Origin: Cohaesibacter sp. | Lineage (GTDB): Bacteria; Pseudomonadota; Alphaproteobacteria; Rhizobiales; Cohaesibacteraceae | NCBI GenBank assembly: GCA_025800145.1 | Contig: JAOXSH010000060.1 | Span: 1-44,005 of the forward strand | DNA: 44,005 bases | Direction: 5' to 3' | In this document: positions 8,405-16,876 of the stretch, piece after piece | Position numbering within the stretch: the stretch's first letter is position 1 | Layout of the letters: each line of letters begins with the position of its first letter | The notes under the pieces: generated by a model | What the model saw: the letters and a program-made list of their open reading frames with translations, nothing else | What the model was told of the DNA's origin: nothing | Databases searched by the model: none | Translations under genes and position numbers: made by a program

Positions 8405-9985
8405 TTAAAGGCCTTTTGGCAGATCCAGCAATTTATTCTCATTATAAAAGGCGCATAAATCTCTCAGCGCAGGATGAGCAAGACATCGGGCCAAATACTC
8501 AATCCCGCGCGGAATATGCGTCAGATAAGAACGATTGGTCAGGCTCATAGTGGCCCGCGCAAAGGCTCCCAAATTCTTGGATGTTCGCTGCAAGCCACAT
8601 AAGGCATATTGATGCTCAAATGCCTCTTGGGCTGTGCGATCAAAAGATCTATGCTGCATATAGGCAGCTTTTAAATGATTTTCCAGATCAACGGATATGG
8701 TAACCCGCGCATCCATACAAACAGAAGCAATATCATAAGCACTTGGCCCTAAGAGGCAATCCTGAAAATCGATGAAACCGATTTTGTGCGTACCGCTCAT
8801 AGTCTCCAGCCAAAAGCAATTGGGGTCTTGCACATCGCGCAAGACAAGGCTGTGTTCCGCCTCAAGTAAGATATCCAGAGCCGGGCGCCAGAGTGCCTGA
8901 AAGTGATTGCGTGCAGCACAAGGGCAAGCCTCACCTTTTAAAAATGGCCAATACCAATCCAAAAAGATCGACAATTCCACCTCAAAAGCATCTCGGTCAT
9001 AGAGCGAGAGGCAAAACGCTCCGCCCGGTCCCTGCAAATCGCGCTGATCCCCCTGCCAGCCTTTATCATGAAAGTCAGCCAAAGCGTCAATGGTTGCTGC
9101 ATAGCGCTGCGCAATGGCGACAGGGGGCTGCGCATCATGCTGTTGACTGAGGCTCTCACGGCCAAAATCTTGCCAAAGAGCGAGACCAGCACCAAGATCA
9201 TGGCTATAACATGTAGGCACCAATAGACCCGCCTCTTTTAAAGCATGGGCAATGGTCAGCATCGGTGCCAAGCTTGTGACCCGATGCGCAACCCGATCAT
9301 AAAGTCGCCCATCATCGAGTTTGGGACCGGGCTCGCGAGAGGGCATATCCATCAAAATGGCACTCTGCCCATCCATCACAGCACGCTGATAACTGCGCGG
9401 TGACAAATCGCCTTCTATGGCCTGTAAATCGGCCTTGCCCCAATCTGCCTCAATCAGCAACGTTCGCTTGCGACAGACGCGCTCCAGACGGTCTTGCCAA
9501 ATGTGCGCCCCTTGCAAAACCAGACGGCGGGCTTCGCTGCCGCGTAAAGGGCTATCCTCAAAATGCAGCCATAATGTTTGCTCTGGCAAAATCTCTTCTG
9601 CACGATCTGGCCATTCAACCAATGCGCAGCCATGCTCCCAGCTTTCCACAAAGCCGATTTCATACAAATCTTCAAAATCGCCAATGCGGTATAAATCAAA
9701 ATGACTGAGTTCCAAACCGTCCAGATCATAGGTCTGCACCAATGTGAAAGTGGGGCTTGGAACTTCCAGTGCTTCATCGCGCGCCACAGCACGCAACAGC
9801 GCACGGGCAAAGGTGCTTTTGCCCATGCCCACATCCCCATCCAGCGCCAGCACATCACTCGGACGCAACAAAGGCGCCAGATCCCGTGCCAAAGCATGAC
9901 TGGCCGCTTCGTTCAAGACATCAAAGCAAAAGCGCCATTCATCGGACAAATCAGGATTGGAAGGGCAAGAAGAAGATGACGGCAT
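8405..9985 (-). CDS. tsaE-amgK: TsaE - AmgK fusion: tRNA t6A ATPase plus anhydro-sugar kinase
   Basis: Fusion of 526 residues. The N-terminal part (about 15-160) is TsaE, the ATPase of the tRNA threonylcarbamoyladenosine (t6A37) machinery: Walker A GDVGMGKST at 50-58, SPTFTLVQ, then HFDLYR with His95 and Asp97. The C-terminal part (about 170-520) is an aminoglycoside phosphotransferase fold like AmgK, the MurNAc/GlcNAc anomeric kinase: LRDVQDPNCFWL near 383 holds the catalytic Asp, and GFIDFQDCLLGPSAYD near 405 the metal-binding Asp. This fusion is known in Alphaproteobacteria. murU follows after 41 bases, so AmgK and MurU act in sequence. A hairpin terminator separates it from divL upstream. 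Confidence 0.92.
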   Translation of the reverse strand: MPSSSSCPSNPDLSDEWRFCFDVLNEAASHALARDLAPLLRPSDVLALDGDVGMGKSTFARALLRAVARDEALEVPSPTFTLVQTYDLDGLELSHFDLYRIGDFEDLYEIGFVESWEHGCALVEWPDRAEEILPEQTLWLHFEDSPLRGSEARRLVLQGAHIWQDRLERVCRKRTLLIEADWGKADLQAIEGDLSPRSYQRAVMDGQSAILMDMPSREPGPKLDDGRLYDRVAHRVTSLAPMLTIAHALKEAGLLVPTCYSHDLGAGLALWQDFGRESLSQQHDAQPPVAIAQRYAATIDALADFHDKGWQGDQRDLQGPGGAFCLSLYDRDAFEVELSIFLDWYWPFLKGEACPCAARNHFQALWRPALDILLEAEHSLVLRDVQDPNCFWLETMSGTHKIGFIDFQDCLLGPSAYDIASVCMDARVTISVDLENHLKAAYMQHRSFDRTAQEAFEHQYALCGLQRTSKNLGAFARATMSLTNRSYLTHIPRGIEYLARCLAHPALRDLCAFYNENKLLDLPKGL

Positions 9986-10013
9986 AGACAGGCACCGAAC
10001 AGGAAAATAAATT

Positions 10014-10044
10014 ACGATCTTGCTTCAATTTAGGGCAAGATCGT
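10014..10044 (-). terminator. terminator between divL and tsaE-amgK
   Basis: Perfect 10-bp arms (10014-10023 with 10035-10044; core acgatcttgc) enclose an 11-base loop. On the minus strand a T-rich stretch follows. It lies 13 bases past the divL stop codon, so tsaE-amgK may be transcribed separately. Confidence 0.7.
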
Positions 10045-10057
10045 GAGGATGTCATGA

Positions 10058-12763
10058 TTATTCCGCAGCCTGCTGAACAGGCTTTGGAGAGATCGGGAAA
10101 TGACAAATAACGGCGGTTCCCTTGTTCAAAACAGAATCGATAGAAACATGCCCGCCATGCAATTCTACAAAGCTTTTGACAATAGACAGCCCAAGGCCCG
10201 CGCCTTTGCGTGTTTCCCCAGCCTTGCGGCTTTCAAAGCGTTCAAAAGCGGAAGAGAGAAAATCTTCCGGCATACCACAGCCATGATCGCGCACCGTGAA
10301 GACCATTTCATTTTGGGTTTGATCGGCCAGCACAGAGACATTGGAATGATCGGGCGAGAAGGCAATGGCATTGGAAATCATGTTATAAAGCACCTGCCGC
10401 ACCCGTTTGCTATCGCCCATAAAATGCTGCAAATGATCAGCAACCGAAACATGCAGGGTGATGTCTTTTTCGGCCAGGCGATCTTGCAAACCTTCTGCGG
10501 CGGCCTGAATGGAAGCGATGGGGTCAATATCCTCCAGATCCAGCACCATAATCCCGGCATCAATCGTCGCCAAATCCAGAATATCATTAACAATGGCCAA
10601 CAAAGACGAGCTGGATGTCATGATATGGTCGGTATATTCGCGCTGTTTTCCATTCAGCGAACCAAACGTTTCCTCAGTCAGCAATTCCGTAAAGCCGATA
10701 ATATTGGTCAAAGGTGAGCGCAATTCATAGGATACATGCTGAATGAAGGTATTTTTCAAATGATCCGCTGCCATCAGGGCTTCGTTGCGCGTGGTCAGGC
10801 CGCGCTCGACATTCACCTTGTCCGTGACATCAACAAAGGTGATCATGCTGGCACCATCAGGCAGGGGCACCAGAGCATAATCAACAATGCGCTCATCTGA
10901 GCGTTCCATCCGCCCTGATAATCCCTCGCGGCTATCAGCCAGCCCGACAATGGCCTGCTTCAGATCGGCCCAGACAGCCGGATCGGAAAATGTGCGACGG
11001 CACACTTCCAGAACGGCACTGACATGGGGCTGTTCTGCCAACAACATTTCTTCAATCGACCACATAGAGGCAAAGGCCGGGTTGGAAACACGCACCCGAC
11101 CGTCAGAGCCAAATACGATCACGCCATCGCCCAGATGATCGAGTGTTTCCGACTGAACCCGGATCAGGGAATTATAGCGCTTTTCCAGATCCAGACGTTC
11201 GGTGACATTTTCATAAATATAGGTCACCCCGCCATCAGGGGTAGGGGCTGCAACAACACGCAAAGATTGACCATTTGGTAAATGCCACCAATGTTCTTTG
11301 GTCTCCACTGAGCGATAGGCCGCAAAAATTTCTGCTTTCCAGACGGCGAAATCAGCCTGTTCGGGCAAATGTCGATTGGCGCGCAATTGATCCAGAATAA
11401 TCCCGTCCTTTGGTTTTTGATCCAGAAAACCGGGATCAAGATCAAATAGGGTATGATAGGCAGCATTATAGAATTGCAGATTCTGATTGGAGTCAAAAAT
11501 CGCCACGGCAGTGGTCAATTGATCCATCGTCGCGGCGTGGAAGGCCTGCATCCGTGCCAGCGCTTTTTCTGCCTCATCAATGGCGGATACATCAGTTGCA
11601 ATGCCCACATTGCCCTGTTTGGAGGCAATATCGACAACATCCAATATCTGGCGCTTGCCTTGCATGATCACAGGCAACCGCTCAACCGCGACATGGGCGG
11701 TGCGCGCCGGACCGTCTGATATATTGCTCGCTTGTGTGTGATGAGCTTTATGGACATGATCCCGGCCTTGCTGGTCCAGCAATTCAATTTGTTTTTCCAA
11801 CACATCGCGCAAATTTTCTGCATCAACGGCTTCCCGATAGGCTTCGTTGATCCAGCTTAATTGGCCCTTTTCATTCCGCGACCAAACAGGCATGGGAACC
11901 GCATCAAGAAGACTTTTCATGCGGCTCATTTCTTGGGAGAGGCGCATCGTTTGATTCCTTAATTGCGCCCTGTCGCTTTCTGCATCTTCTAAAAGACGCA
12001 ATTGCAAATAGGCGCGGGCGCCAGATGTGCGTCCCTTGATCTCGATACAGACACCAGCCTGTGCCTCAACCGCCATTTCAAAGCGTTGCCCTTTTGCGCG
12101 TAGGGCATCCAGGGCCAAATCCAGCTTTTGCGCACAATCGCTTTTCAACCAGCTGCCAAAGGCCAAAATGCTATCCCCTTGCGGCAGGGTATGGGCGGAT
12201 TTCAGCTGGCCAAGCAAATTGGGTTTGTCTGATTGTTGATCCCAGATAATGAGCAATTGATCTGATGCATCCAGCAAGGTTTCGGATTGATCCAGCCGGG
12301 CCTGAAGACTGGAGAGCGCTTTATGGGCATCGCGCAATTGTCGTGTTGCTTGTTTGCGGGTGCGAATGGCCGATAGGCCAGCAATCAGCGCAAAGACAAG
12401 AAGGCCACCAAAGGTTGCAAGTCCCAAAAGCATTGAATTGGATTGGTCATCTTGCATCAAGGCTTCAAAATCACTGGCAAAGCGATCTGTCGGCAAAGCG
12501 GGGATAGCGGGCATCTCTATAGCAGTTTGAGACAGCGCCTCGCTCTGCGACGCAGCTGGTGTGATTGGCTCAGGCTGATCCAGAGTTTCCGTGTGATGCT
12601 CTATAAGGCTGGAAGAGGGGTCTGGGGTCAGGGCAGACTGGCTTTGAGCCAAAAGCGGGGATGAAACGAGAAAGACGCTGGCAGCCAATCCCGTTAAATA
12701 AAGTGTTGTTGTCAAAAAGGTCCGCAAATCCCTTTTTCCTTCCAACAGACTGCCTTTAGGCAT
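10058..12763 (-). CDS. divL: DivL-type PAS-domain pseudo-histidine kinase
   Basis: 901 residues. The N-terminus has a hydrophobic segment or signal (about 16-40) and a second membrane segment (about 110-132), then a coiled coil, several PAS domains (about 290-640), and a HisKA/HATPase core. The H-box reads HVSYELRSPLTNI: Tyr679 stands where the phosphorylated His should be. This is the hallmark of DivL, an essential cell-cycle protein that in Caulobacter binds DivK and tunes CckA and hence CtrA. The N-box (MISNAIAFS, near 794), G1 (DHGCGMP, near 831) and G2 (GAGLGLSIV, near 855) look intact. Start 12763 has GGAAAGGG upstream. Five GANTC sites lie in the region upstream. Confidence 0.9.
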   Translation of the reverse strand: MPKGSLLEGKRDLRTFLTTTLYLTGLAASVFLVSSPLLAQSQSALTPDPSSSLIEHHTETLDQPEPITPAASQSEALSQTAIEMPAIPALPTDRFASDFEALMQDDQSNSMLLGLATFGGLLVFALIAGLSAIRTRKQATRQLRDAHKALSSLQARLDQSETLLDASDQLLIIWDQQSDKPNLLGQLKSAHTLPQGDSILAFGSWLKSDCAQKLDLALDALRAKGQRFEMAVEAQAGVCIEIKGRTSGARAYLQLRLLEDAESDRAQLRNQTMRLSQEMSRMKSLLDAVPMPVWSRNEKGQLSWINEAYREAVDAENLRDVLEKQIELLDQQGRDHVHKAHHTQASNISDGPARTAHVAVERLPVIMQGKRQILDVVDIASKQGNVGIATDVSAIDEAEKALARMQAFHAATMDQLTTAVAIFDSNQNLQFYNAAYHTLFDLDPGFLDQKPKDGIILDQLRANRHLPEQADFAVWKAEIFAAYRSVETKEHWWHLPNGQSLRVVAAPTPDGGVTYIYENVTERLDLEKRYNSLIRVQSETLDHLGDGVIVFGSDGRVRVSNPAFASMWSIEEMLLAEQPHVSAVLEVCRRTFSDPAVWADLKQAIVGLADSREGLSGRMERSDERIVDYALVPLPDGASMITFVDVTDKVNVERGLTTRNEALMAADHLKNTFIQHVSYELRSPLTNIIGFTELLTEETFGSLNGKQREYTDHIMTSSSSLLAIVNDILDLATIDAGIMVLDLEDIDPIASIQAAAEGLQDRLAEKDITLHVSVADHLQHFMGDSKRVRQVLYNMISNAIAFSPDHSNVSVLADQTQNEMVFTVRDHGCGMPEDFLSSAFERFESRKAGETRKGAGLGLSIVKSFVELHGGHVSIDSVLNKGTAVICHFPISPKPVQQAAE

Positions 12764-12861
12764 GTCTTTGCCCTTTCCGCCGCACAGCTCGATAGCTGAT
12801 GCAACCGCTCCAATTTTCTTGTTCTCTTTTATGGTTGGCGCTCATGCATCAGAAAAATCTG

Positions 12862-13119
12862 GACTCCTCTAACGCGATCCCAAACCAGCCATTGCCGTGG
12901 CTGGGGGATTTCTGCCAAATCCAGACTGATTACAAGCTTGAACGCACGCACTTACTTCGAAACAAAACCGGGGCCTCCTCCCGGCTTTGACCGAATCACT
13001 TTCACTTTACCTGTTCATGGAATCGCGCAACAGAGTCCGACGTAAAAAAGATAAAAAAAATGCGCCCAAATCCGCAAGGGAAAGGGCGCATTCATTACAA
13101 ATGATAAGAGGGCGGACTC
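12862..13119. promoter_or_regulatory. intergenic region with five GANTC (CcrM) sites upstream of divL
   Basis: The 393-base gap between divL and ahcY holds no convincing gene. GANTC occurs at 12862, 12993, 13020, 13033 and 13115. CcrM methylates GANTC in Alphaproteobacteria and GcrA, also encoded here, acts at methylated GANTC promoters. The divL promoter should lie between 12764 and 13050. Confidence 0.5.
13051..13092 (-). terminator. ahcY terminator
   Basis: The arms aatgcgccc and gggcgcatt (9 bp, 13059-13067 with 13084-13092) are followed on the minus strand by a run of eight T (13053-13060). It lies about 65 bases after the ahcY stop. Confidence 0.85.
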
Positions 13120-13156
13120 TCAATCCTTGGAAAGCTGCCATTTTCTTAACAAAAGG

Positions 13157-14548
13157 TTAATAGCGGTAATGCTCTGGCTTATAAGGACCATCCACAGGCA
13201 CACCAATATAGTCAGCTTGCTCTTTGCTCAGGGTGGTCAATTTCACGCCCAGCTTTTCCAGATGCAGGGTTGCAACCTTTTCATCCAGTGCTTTTGGCAG
13301 CACATAAACATCTTTGCCATAATTGGCGTGATTGGACCACAATTCCATCTGGGCCAAAGTCTGGTTGGTAAAGGATGCGGACATCACAAAACTTGGATGG
13401 CCTGTCGCACAGCCAAGATTGACCAAACGGCCCTCTGCCAGAACGATGATGCGCTTGCCATCAGGAAATTCCACTTCATCAACCTGTGGCTTCACATTGT
13501 GCCATTCGTAATTTTTCAACGCGCCAATCTGGATCTCGGAATCAAAGTGGCCAATGTTACAGACAATGGCGCGGTCCTTCATGTCCCGCATATGCTCGAT
13601 GGTGATGACATCCTTGTTGCCGGTGGTGGTGACAAAAATATCGCCCTGCGGCACAGCCTCTTCCATGGTGGTGACTTCATAGCCCTGCATGGAGGCTTGC
13701 AAGGCGCAAATGGGGTCAATCTCGGTTACGATCACACGGGCACCTTGTGAGCGCAAAGATTCAGCGGAGCCTTTGCCCACATCGCCAAAGCCAGCAACAA
13801 CAGCGACTTTGCCGGAAATCATCACATCAGTGGCGCGCTTGATGCCATCCACCAAAGATTCACGGCAGCCATAAAGATTGTCAAATTTGGACTTGGTCAC
13901 AGAATCGTTGACATTGATCGCAGGGAAAGGAAGATCCCCCGCTTTTGCCAGATGATAGAGACGATGCACACCTGTGGTGGTTTCTTCTGATACACCCAAA
14001 ATGCCATCGCGAATTTTGGTGAACCAGCCCGGAGTAGCCGCCGCACGCTTAAGGATCTGCGCTTTGACGACTTCCTCTTCTTCATTTTCAGGATTGGGAA
14101 GGATTTCTTCGCCCGCATCGACTTTGGCACCAAGCAAAATATACATGGTGGCATCGCCGCCATCATCCAGAATAAGGTTTGGCCCTTCGCCATTGCCCCA
14201 GTCAAAGATGCGATCCACATAATCCCAATAGTCAACAAGGCTCTCGCCTTTGACAGCAAAAACAGGGGTGCCAGTTGCGGCAATAGCAGCGGCAGCATGA
14301 TCCTGAGTGGAGAAAATGTTGCAAGTGGCCCAGCGAACTTCCGCACCCAGCGCCTGCAAGGTTTCAATCAGAACAGCAGTCTGAATGGTCATGTGAAGAG
14401 AGCCGGTAATCCGTGCGCCTTTCAAAGGCTGGGCTGCGCCATATTCTTCACGGGTTTGCATCAGACCGGGCATTTCGGTTTCTGCAATTTTGATTTCCTT
14501 GCGGCCCCAATCGGCCAACGACAGATCCTTGACAACAAAGTCAGCCAT
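13157..14548 (-). CDS. ahcY: adenosylhomocysteinase
   Basis: Cytosolic S-adenosyl-L-homocysteine hydrolase; splits SAH into adenosine and homocysteine, using bound NAD, and so removes the product inhibitor of methyltransferases. 463 residues, typical of the bacterial long form. The NAD-binding loop is [16 protein letters not shown] near residue 250; the substrate region has [12 protein letters not shown]; the C-terminus ends in the conserved YKPEHYRY. The start at 14548 has AGGAG about 7 bases upstream; an in-frame start at 14587 lacks support. A promoter, a structured leader and a perfect palindrome lie upstream. A terminator follows, and divL lies 393 bases downstream on the same strand. 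Confidence 0.98.
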   Translation of the reverse strand: MADFVVKDLSLADWGRKEIKIAETEMPGLMQTREEYGAAQPLKGARITGSLHMTIQTAVLIETLQALGAEVRWATCNIFSTQDHAAAAIAATGTPVFAVKGESLVDYWDYVDRIFDWGNGEGPNLILDDGGDATMYILLGAKVDAGEEILPNPENEEEEVVKAQILKRAAATPGWFTKIRDGILGVSEETTTGVHRLYHLAKAGDLPFPAINVNDSVTKSKFDNLYGCRESLVDGIKRATDVMISGKVAVVAGFGDVGKGSAESLRSQGARVIVTEIDPICALQASMQGYEVTTMEEAVPQGDIFVTTTGNKDVITIEHMRDMKDRAIVCNIGHFDSEIQIGALKNYEWHNVKPQVDEVEFPDGKRIIVLAEGRLVNLGCATGHPSFVMSASFTNQTLAQMELWSNHANYGKDVYVLPKALDEKVATLHLEKLGVKLTTLSKEQADYIGVPVDGPYKPEHYRY

Positions 14549-14631
14549 ATTCGCTCCTAATCGTGCCTTGGCATTGAAGCAAGGCAAATGCCCCTATGGG
14601 CGATGGAAAGCAGGCGCAAACGCCCCATGTA
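14549..14631 (-). promoter_or_regulatory. structured 5' leader of ahcY
   Basis: On the minus strand the leader has a small hairpin around 14607-14624 and a clear 7-bp hairpin at 14564-14586 (tgccttg with caaggca), just upstream of the AGGAG. SAH and SAM riboswitches are known upstream of ahcY and related genes, but I cannot match this leader to a known class. Confidence 0.35.
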
Positions 14632-14637
14632 AAGCTT

Positions 14638-14666
14638 GATATAATGCCTGGTTCTAAAGAAAGCAA
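14638..14666 (-). promoter_or_regulatory. predicted ahcY promoter
   Basis: On the minus strand TTGCTT (14661-14666) and TATATC (14638-14643) are separated by 17 bases, a good housekeeping-type promoter. It would give a leader of about 80 bases. Confidence 0.6.
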
Positions 14667-14671
14667 TAATG

Positions 14672-14691
14672 ATATAAAGAAATCTTTATAT
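14672..14691. promoter_or_regulatory. perfect palindrome upstream of the ahcY -35 box, candidate operator
   Basis: Arms atataaaga (14672-14680) and tctttatat (14683-14691) are separated by two A. It ends 6 bases from the -35 box, a usual place for a regulator site. ArsR-type regulators of SAH and methionine genes bind AT-rich palindromes of this kind; the regulator here is not known. Confidence 0.5.
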
Positions 14692-14712
14692 TATGTAATT
14701 TGATACCTAGGA

Positions 14713-14952
14713 GCCTGATTGAAAAGTCCTGAGCCAGCCCTCTCCTTCTTTTCAGACCGCCCATAAGGGTACCATAACGGGTGGTCTGCTAGAGCATATT
14801 TGTCGAAAAGTGTGTGCGGTTTTCTGACAAAAATATGCTTAGAAACAAAGACGAAAGCATTTTGAATAACGACGTGTTTATTCAAAATGCTTTAGGGGGA
14901 GAGGGCTGGATATGCCGCCTAAAAGCCTCAGGTGGAGATTTTTAAATCAGGC
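14713..14952. mobile_element. MITE-like element (family B), copy 1, carrying a nested family A repeat
   Basis: The ends are near-perfect 16-base inverted repeats (14713-14728 and 14937-14952). Inside are an outer inverted repeat (ccagccctctcc and ggagagggctgg) and an inner hairpin (cagaccgccc with gggtggtctg, 14753-14788). Without the nested 104-base family A repeat (14791-14894) it would be about 136 bases, close to the 151-base copy at 29987-30137. No open reading frame and no clear target duplication. Confidence 0.7.
14791..14894. repeat. 104-bp two-hairpin repeat (family A), copy 2, nested in family B
   Basis: It matches 7501-7604 nearly base for base over its full length, with a handful of substitutions. 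It lies directly after the inner hairpin of the family B element, interrupting that element's right outer arm, so it inserted after the family B element was in place. Confidence 0.85.
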
Positions 14953-15068
14953 ACCAAGATAGTATGGCGTTTATCTTCCTGTTTCTTTAACAGGCGTCAT
15001 AATCGCGCGTAAAAATCGGACTATGACAAGAAGAATGAACCGCGTATAACTCAGATATGTTTTTTTCA

Positions 15069-15111
15069 AGGCTTTGCTGATAGGTAAGGCTCTATAAGAA
15101 TATCAAAGCCT
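15069..15111 (+). promoter_or_regulatory. stem-loop in ugd leader
   Basis: Arms aggctttg (15069-15076) and caaagcct (15104-15111) enclose a 27-base loop that contains tataag. A second small hairpin (cctgtt with aacagg) is at 14978-14994. They lie upstream of ugd and could be part of its promoter or leader. Confidence 0.35.
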
Positions 15112-15138
15112 CTGGCTGAGTGAAAATTGAGAGTGTCC

Positions 15139-16443
15139 ATGAAAGTAGTCATGATTGGGACCGGCTATGTCGGTCTGGTTTCGGGTGTATGTTTTTCCGA
15201 GTTTGGATTTGATGTCACATGTGTGGATGTTGACCAGACCAAAATTGATACTCTGAACAAGGGCGAAATTCCGATCTTTGAGCCGGGTCTGGATAATTTG
15301 CTGGAGCGCAATACCAAGGCAGGGCGGTTGAATTTCACCACAGATTTTGAAGGGGCGGTCTCAGAGGCTGATGCAATTTTCATCGCAGTCGGCACCCCAT
15401 CACGCCGTGGCGATGGCGAGGCGGATCTGCAATATGTCTGGGCCGCTGCCCGCCAGATTGCAAGAGCAGCCAAGCCCGGAGCCATTGTGGTGACCAAATC
15501 CACCGTTGTGGTGGGCACCAACCGCAAAGTGGCGGACATCATTCGCGAAGAAAATCCTGATCTGGATTTCTCCATTGCCTCCAACCCGGAATTTTTGCGC
15601 GAAGGCTCGGCCATTGAAGATTTCATGCGCCCGGATCGTGTGGTAGTCGGCTCTGAAGATAAACGCGCAGAAGAGGTCATGCGCGCTCTATATCGTCCGC
15701 TTTTCTTGCGCGAAACCCCCATTGTCTTTACCGGTCTGGAAGATGCCGAGCTGATTAAATATGCCGCCAATGCCTTTTTGGCGGTCAAAATTTCCTTCAT
15801 CAATGAAGTGGCCAATTTGTGCGAGAAGGTTGGGGGCAATGTGCAACAGGTGGCATCGGCAATTGGGTTGGACAAACGCATTGGTGGAAAATTTCTCCAT
15901 GCCGGTCCCGGTTTTGGTGGCTCCTGTTTTCCAAAAGACACCCGCGCTTTTGCGTCGACAGGGGCTAAATTTGGCGCGGCTCAGCGTTTGGTGGAAACGG
16001 TGATTGAGGTCAATGAAAGCCGTAAGGAAAATATGGCGCATCGGATTTTGGAGAAATTGGGACCAGATCCAAAAGGCAAAACGGTCTGTATTTTGGGGGT
16101 GGCTTTCAAGCCCAACACCGATGATGTGCGCGAAAGCCCAACCCTTGCCATCATTCCAATCCTACAAAAAGCTGGTATAACAGTGCAGGCCCATGACCCC
16201 GAAGGCATGGAGCAGGCAAAACCGCAAATAGACGATGTCATCTGGTGCACCAATGCCTATGAAGCTGCGCAAGGGGCGGATGCTTTGGCGCTGATCACCG
16301 AATGGAATGAATATCGCGCCCTTGATACGACACGCCTGCAACAGGCGATGACAGGCAATGTCATGATTGATATGCGCAACATCTATCAACCAGATGAAAT
16401 GCGTCAAAAAGGCTTTGATTATAGTTCGATCGGTCGCGCATAA
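15139..16443 (+). CDS. ugd: UDP-glucose 6-dehydrogenase
   Basis: Cytosolic NAD-dependent enzyme that oxidises UDP-glucose to UDP-glucuronate for surface polysaccharides. 434 residues. The Rossmann loop GTGYVG is at residues 7-12; the catalytic Lys lies in AVKISFINE near 217 and the nucleophilic Cys in GPGFGGSCFPKDT near 262; the C-terminal domain begins around VCILGVAFKPNTDDVRESP. Start 15139 has GAGAG a few bases upstream; an in-frame TTG at 15127 is less likely. The next plus-strand gene, about 430 bases on, is a WecG/TagA glycosyltransferase, which suggests a shared role in envelope polysaccharide. Confidence 0.96.
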   Translation: MKVVMIGTGYVGLVSGVCFSEFGFDVTCVDVDQTKIDTLNKGEIPIFEPGLDNLLERNTKAGRLNFTTDFEGAVSEADAIFIAVGTPSRRGDGEADLQYVWAAARQIARAAKPGAIVVTKSTVVVGTNRKVADIIREENPDLDFSIASNPEFLREGSAIEDFMRPDRVVVGSEDKRAEEVMRALYRPLFLRETPIVFTGLEDAELIKYAANAFLAVKISFINEVANLCEKVGGNVQQVASAIGLDKRIGGKFLHAGPGFGGSCFPKDTRAFASTGAKFGAAQRLVETVIEVNESRKENMAHRILEKLGPDPKGKTVCILGVAFKPNTDDVRESPTLAIIPILQKAGITVQAHDPEGMEQAKPQIDDVIWCTNAYEAAQGADALALITEWNEYRALDTTRLQQAMTGNVMIDMRNIYQPDEMRQKGFDYSSIGRA

Positions 16444-16477
16444 GGGCCGATGCACACTCATATATGAATGGGACAAA

Positions 16478-16496
16478 GCCGGGTCATAGGCCCGGC
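16478..16496 (+). terminator. possible ugd terminator hairpin
   Basis: Arms gccggg and cccggc enclose a 7-base loop, 34 bases after the ugd stop. There is no T run, so it would be a weak terminator. Confidence 0.4.
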
Positions 16497-16684
16497 ATTA
16501 AGAATGCTCATGCATTGTCTGGTGAACAGACGATAGTATGTTAAACATACATACGTTCGTTTTATTAATTGCAGAAGGCAAGAGGAACCACAAGAAAAAT
16601 ATCAAAACCCGACCAAAAGATCAGGCGATCAAAAAAATCACAGCACAGATATGGTAAACCGACAGGGCAAGGCGACAGAGGAAT

Positions 16685-16817
16685 TTAACAATTCCTAACC
16701 TTGCCGATAATCTTGGTATGAGAGAGATTGAACCTGCCCCATTTTTGGACAATAAACACAGAATTGGAAAGAAAGGGATTGACAAAATTAGTAAATCCTT
16801 AACCAAACAGTTTAACC
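16685..16817 (+). promoter_or_regulatory. region upstream of wecG-like gene with CtrA-like half sites
   Basis: The 430-base gap between ugd and the next gene has no convincing ORF. It contains ttaacaattcctaacc (16685-16700) and two TTAACC motifs (16799-16804 and 16812-16817) 13 bases apart, which resemble CtrA half sites, plus a gtatgt/acatac hairpin at 16536-16550. CtrA binding is inferred from the motif only. Confidence 0.3.
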
Positions 16818-16876
16818 GAAAGGGCACGCTTGGCTGTTAGAATACAGGCCAAGACCATCGACAGGATAACAAAATC

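Noticed and set aside
9985-12763. divL as an ordinary PAS-domain histidine kinase
   Set aside because: The H-box has Tyr and not His, so phosphotransfer by the usual route is not expected; DivL fits better.
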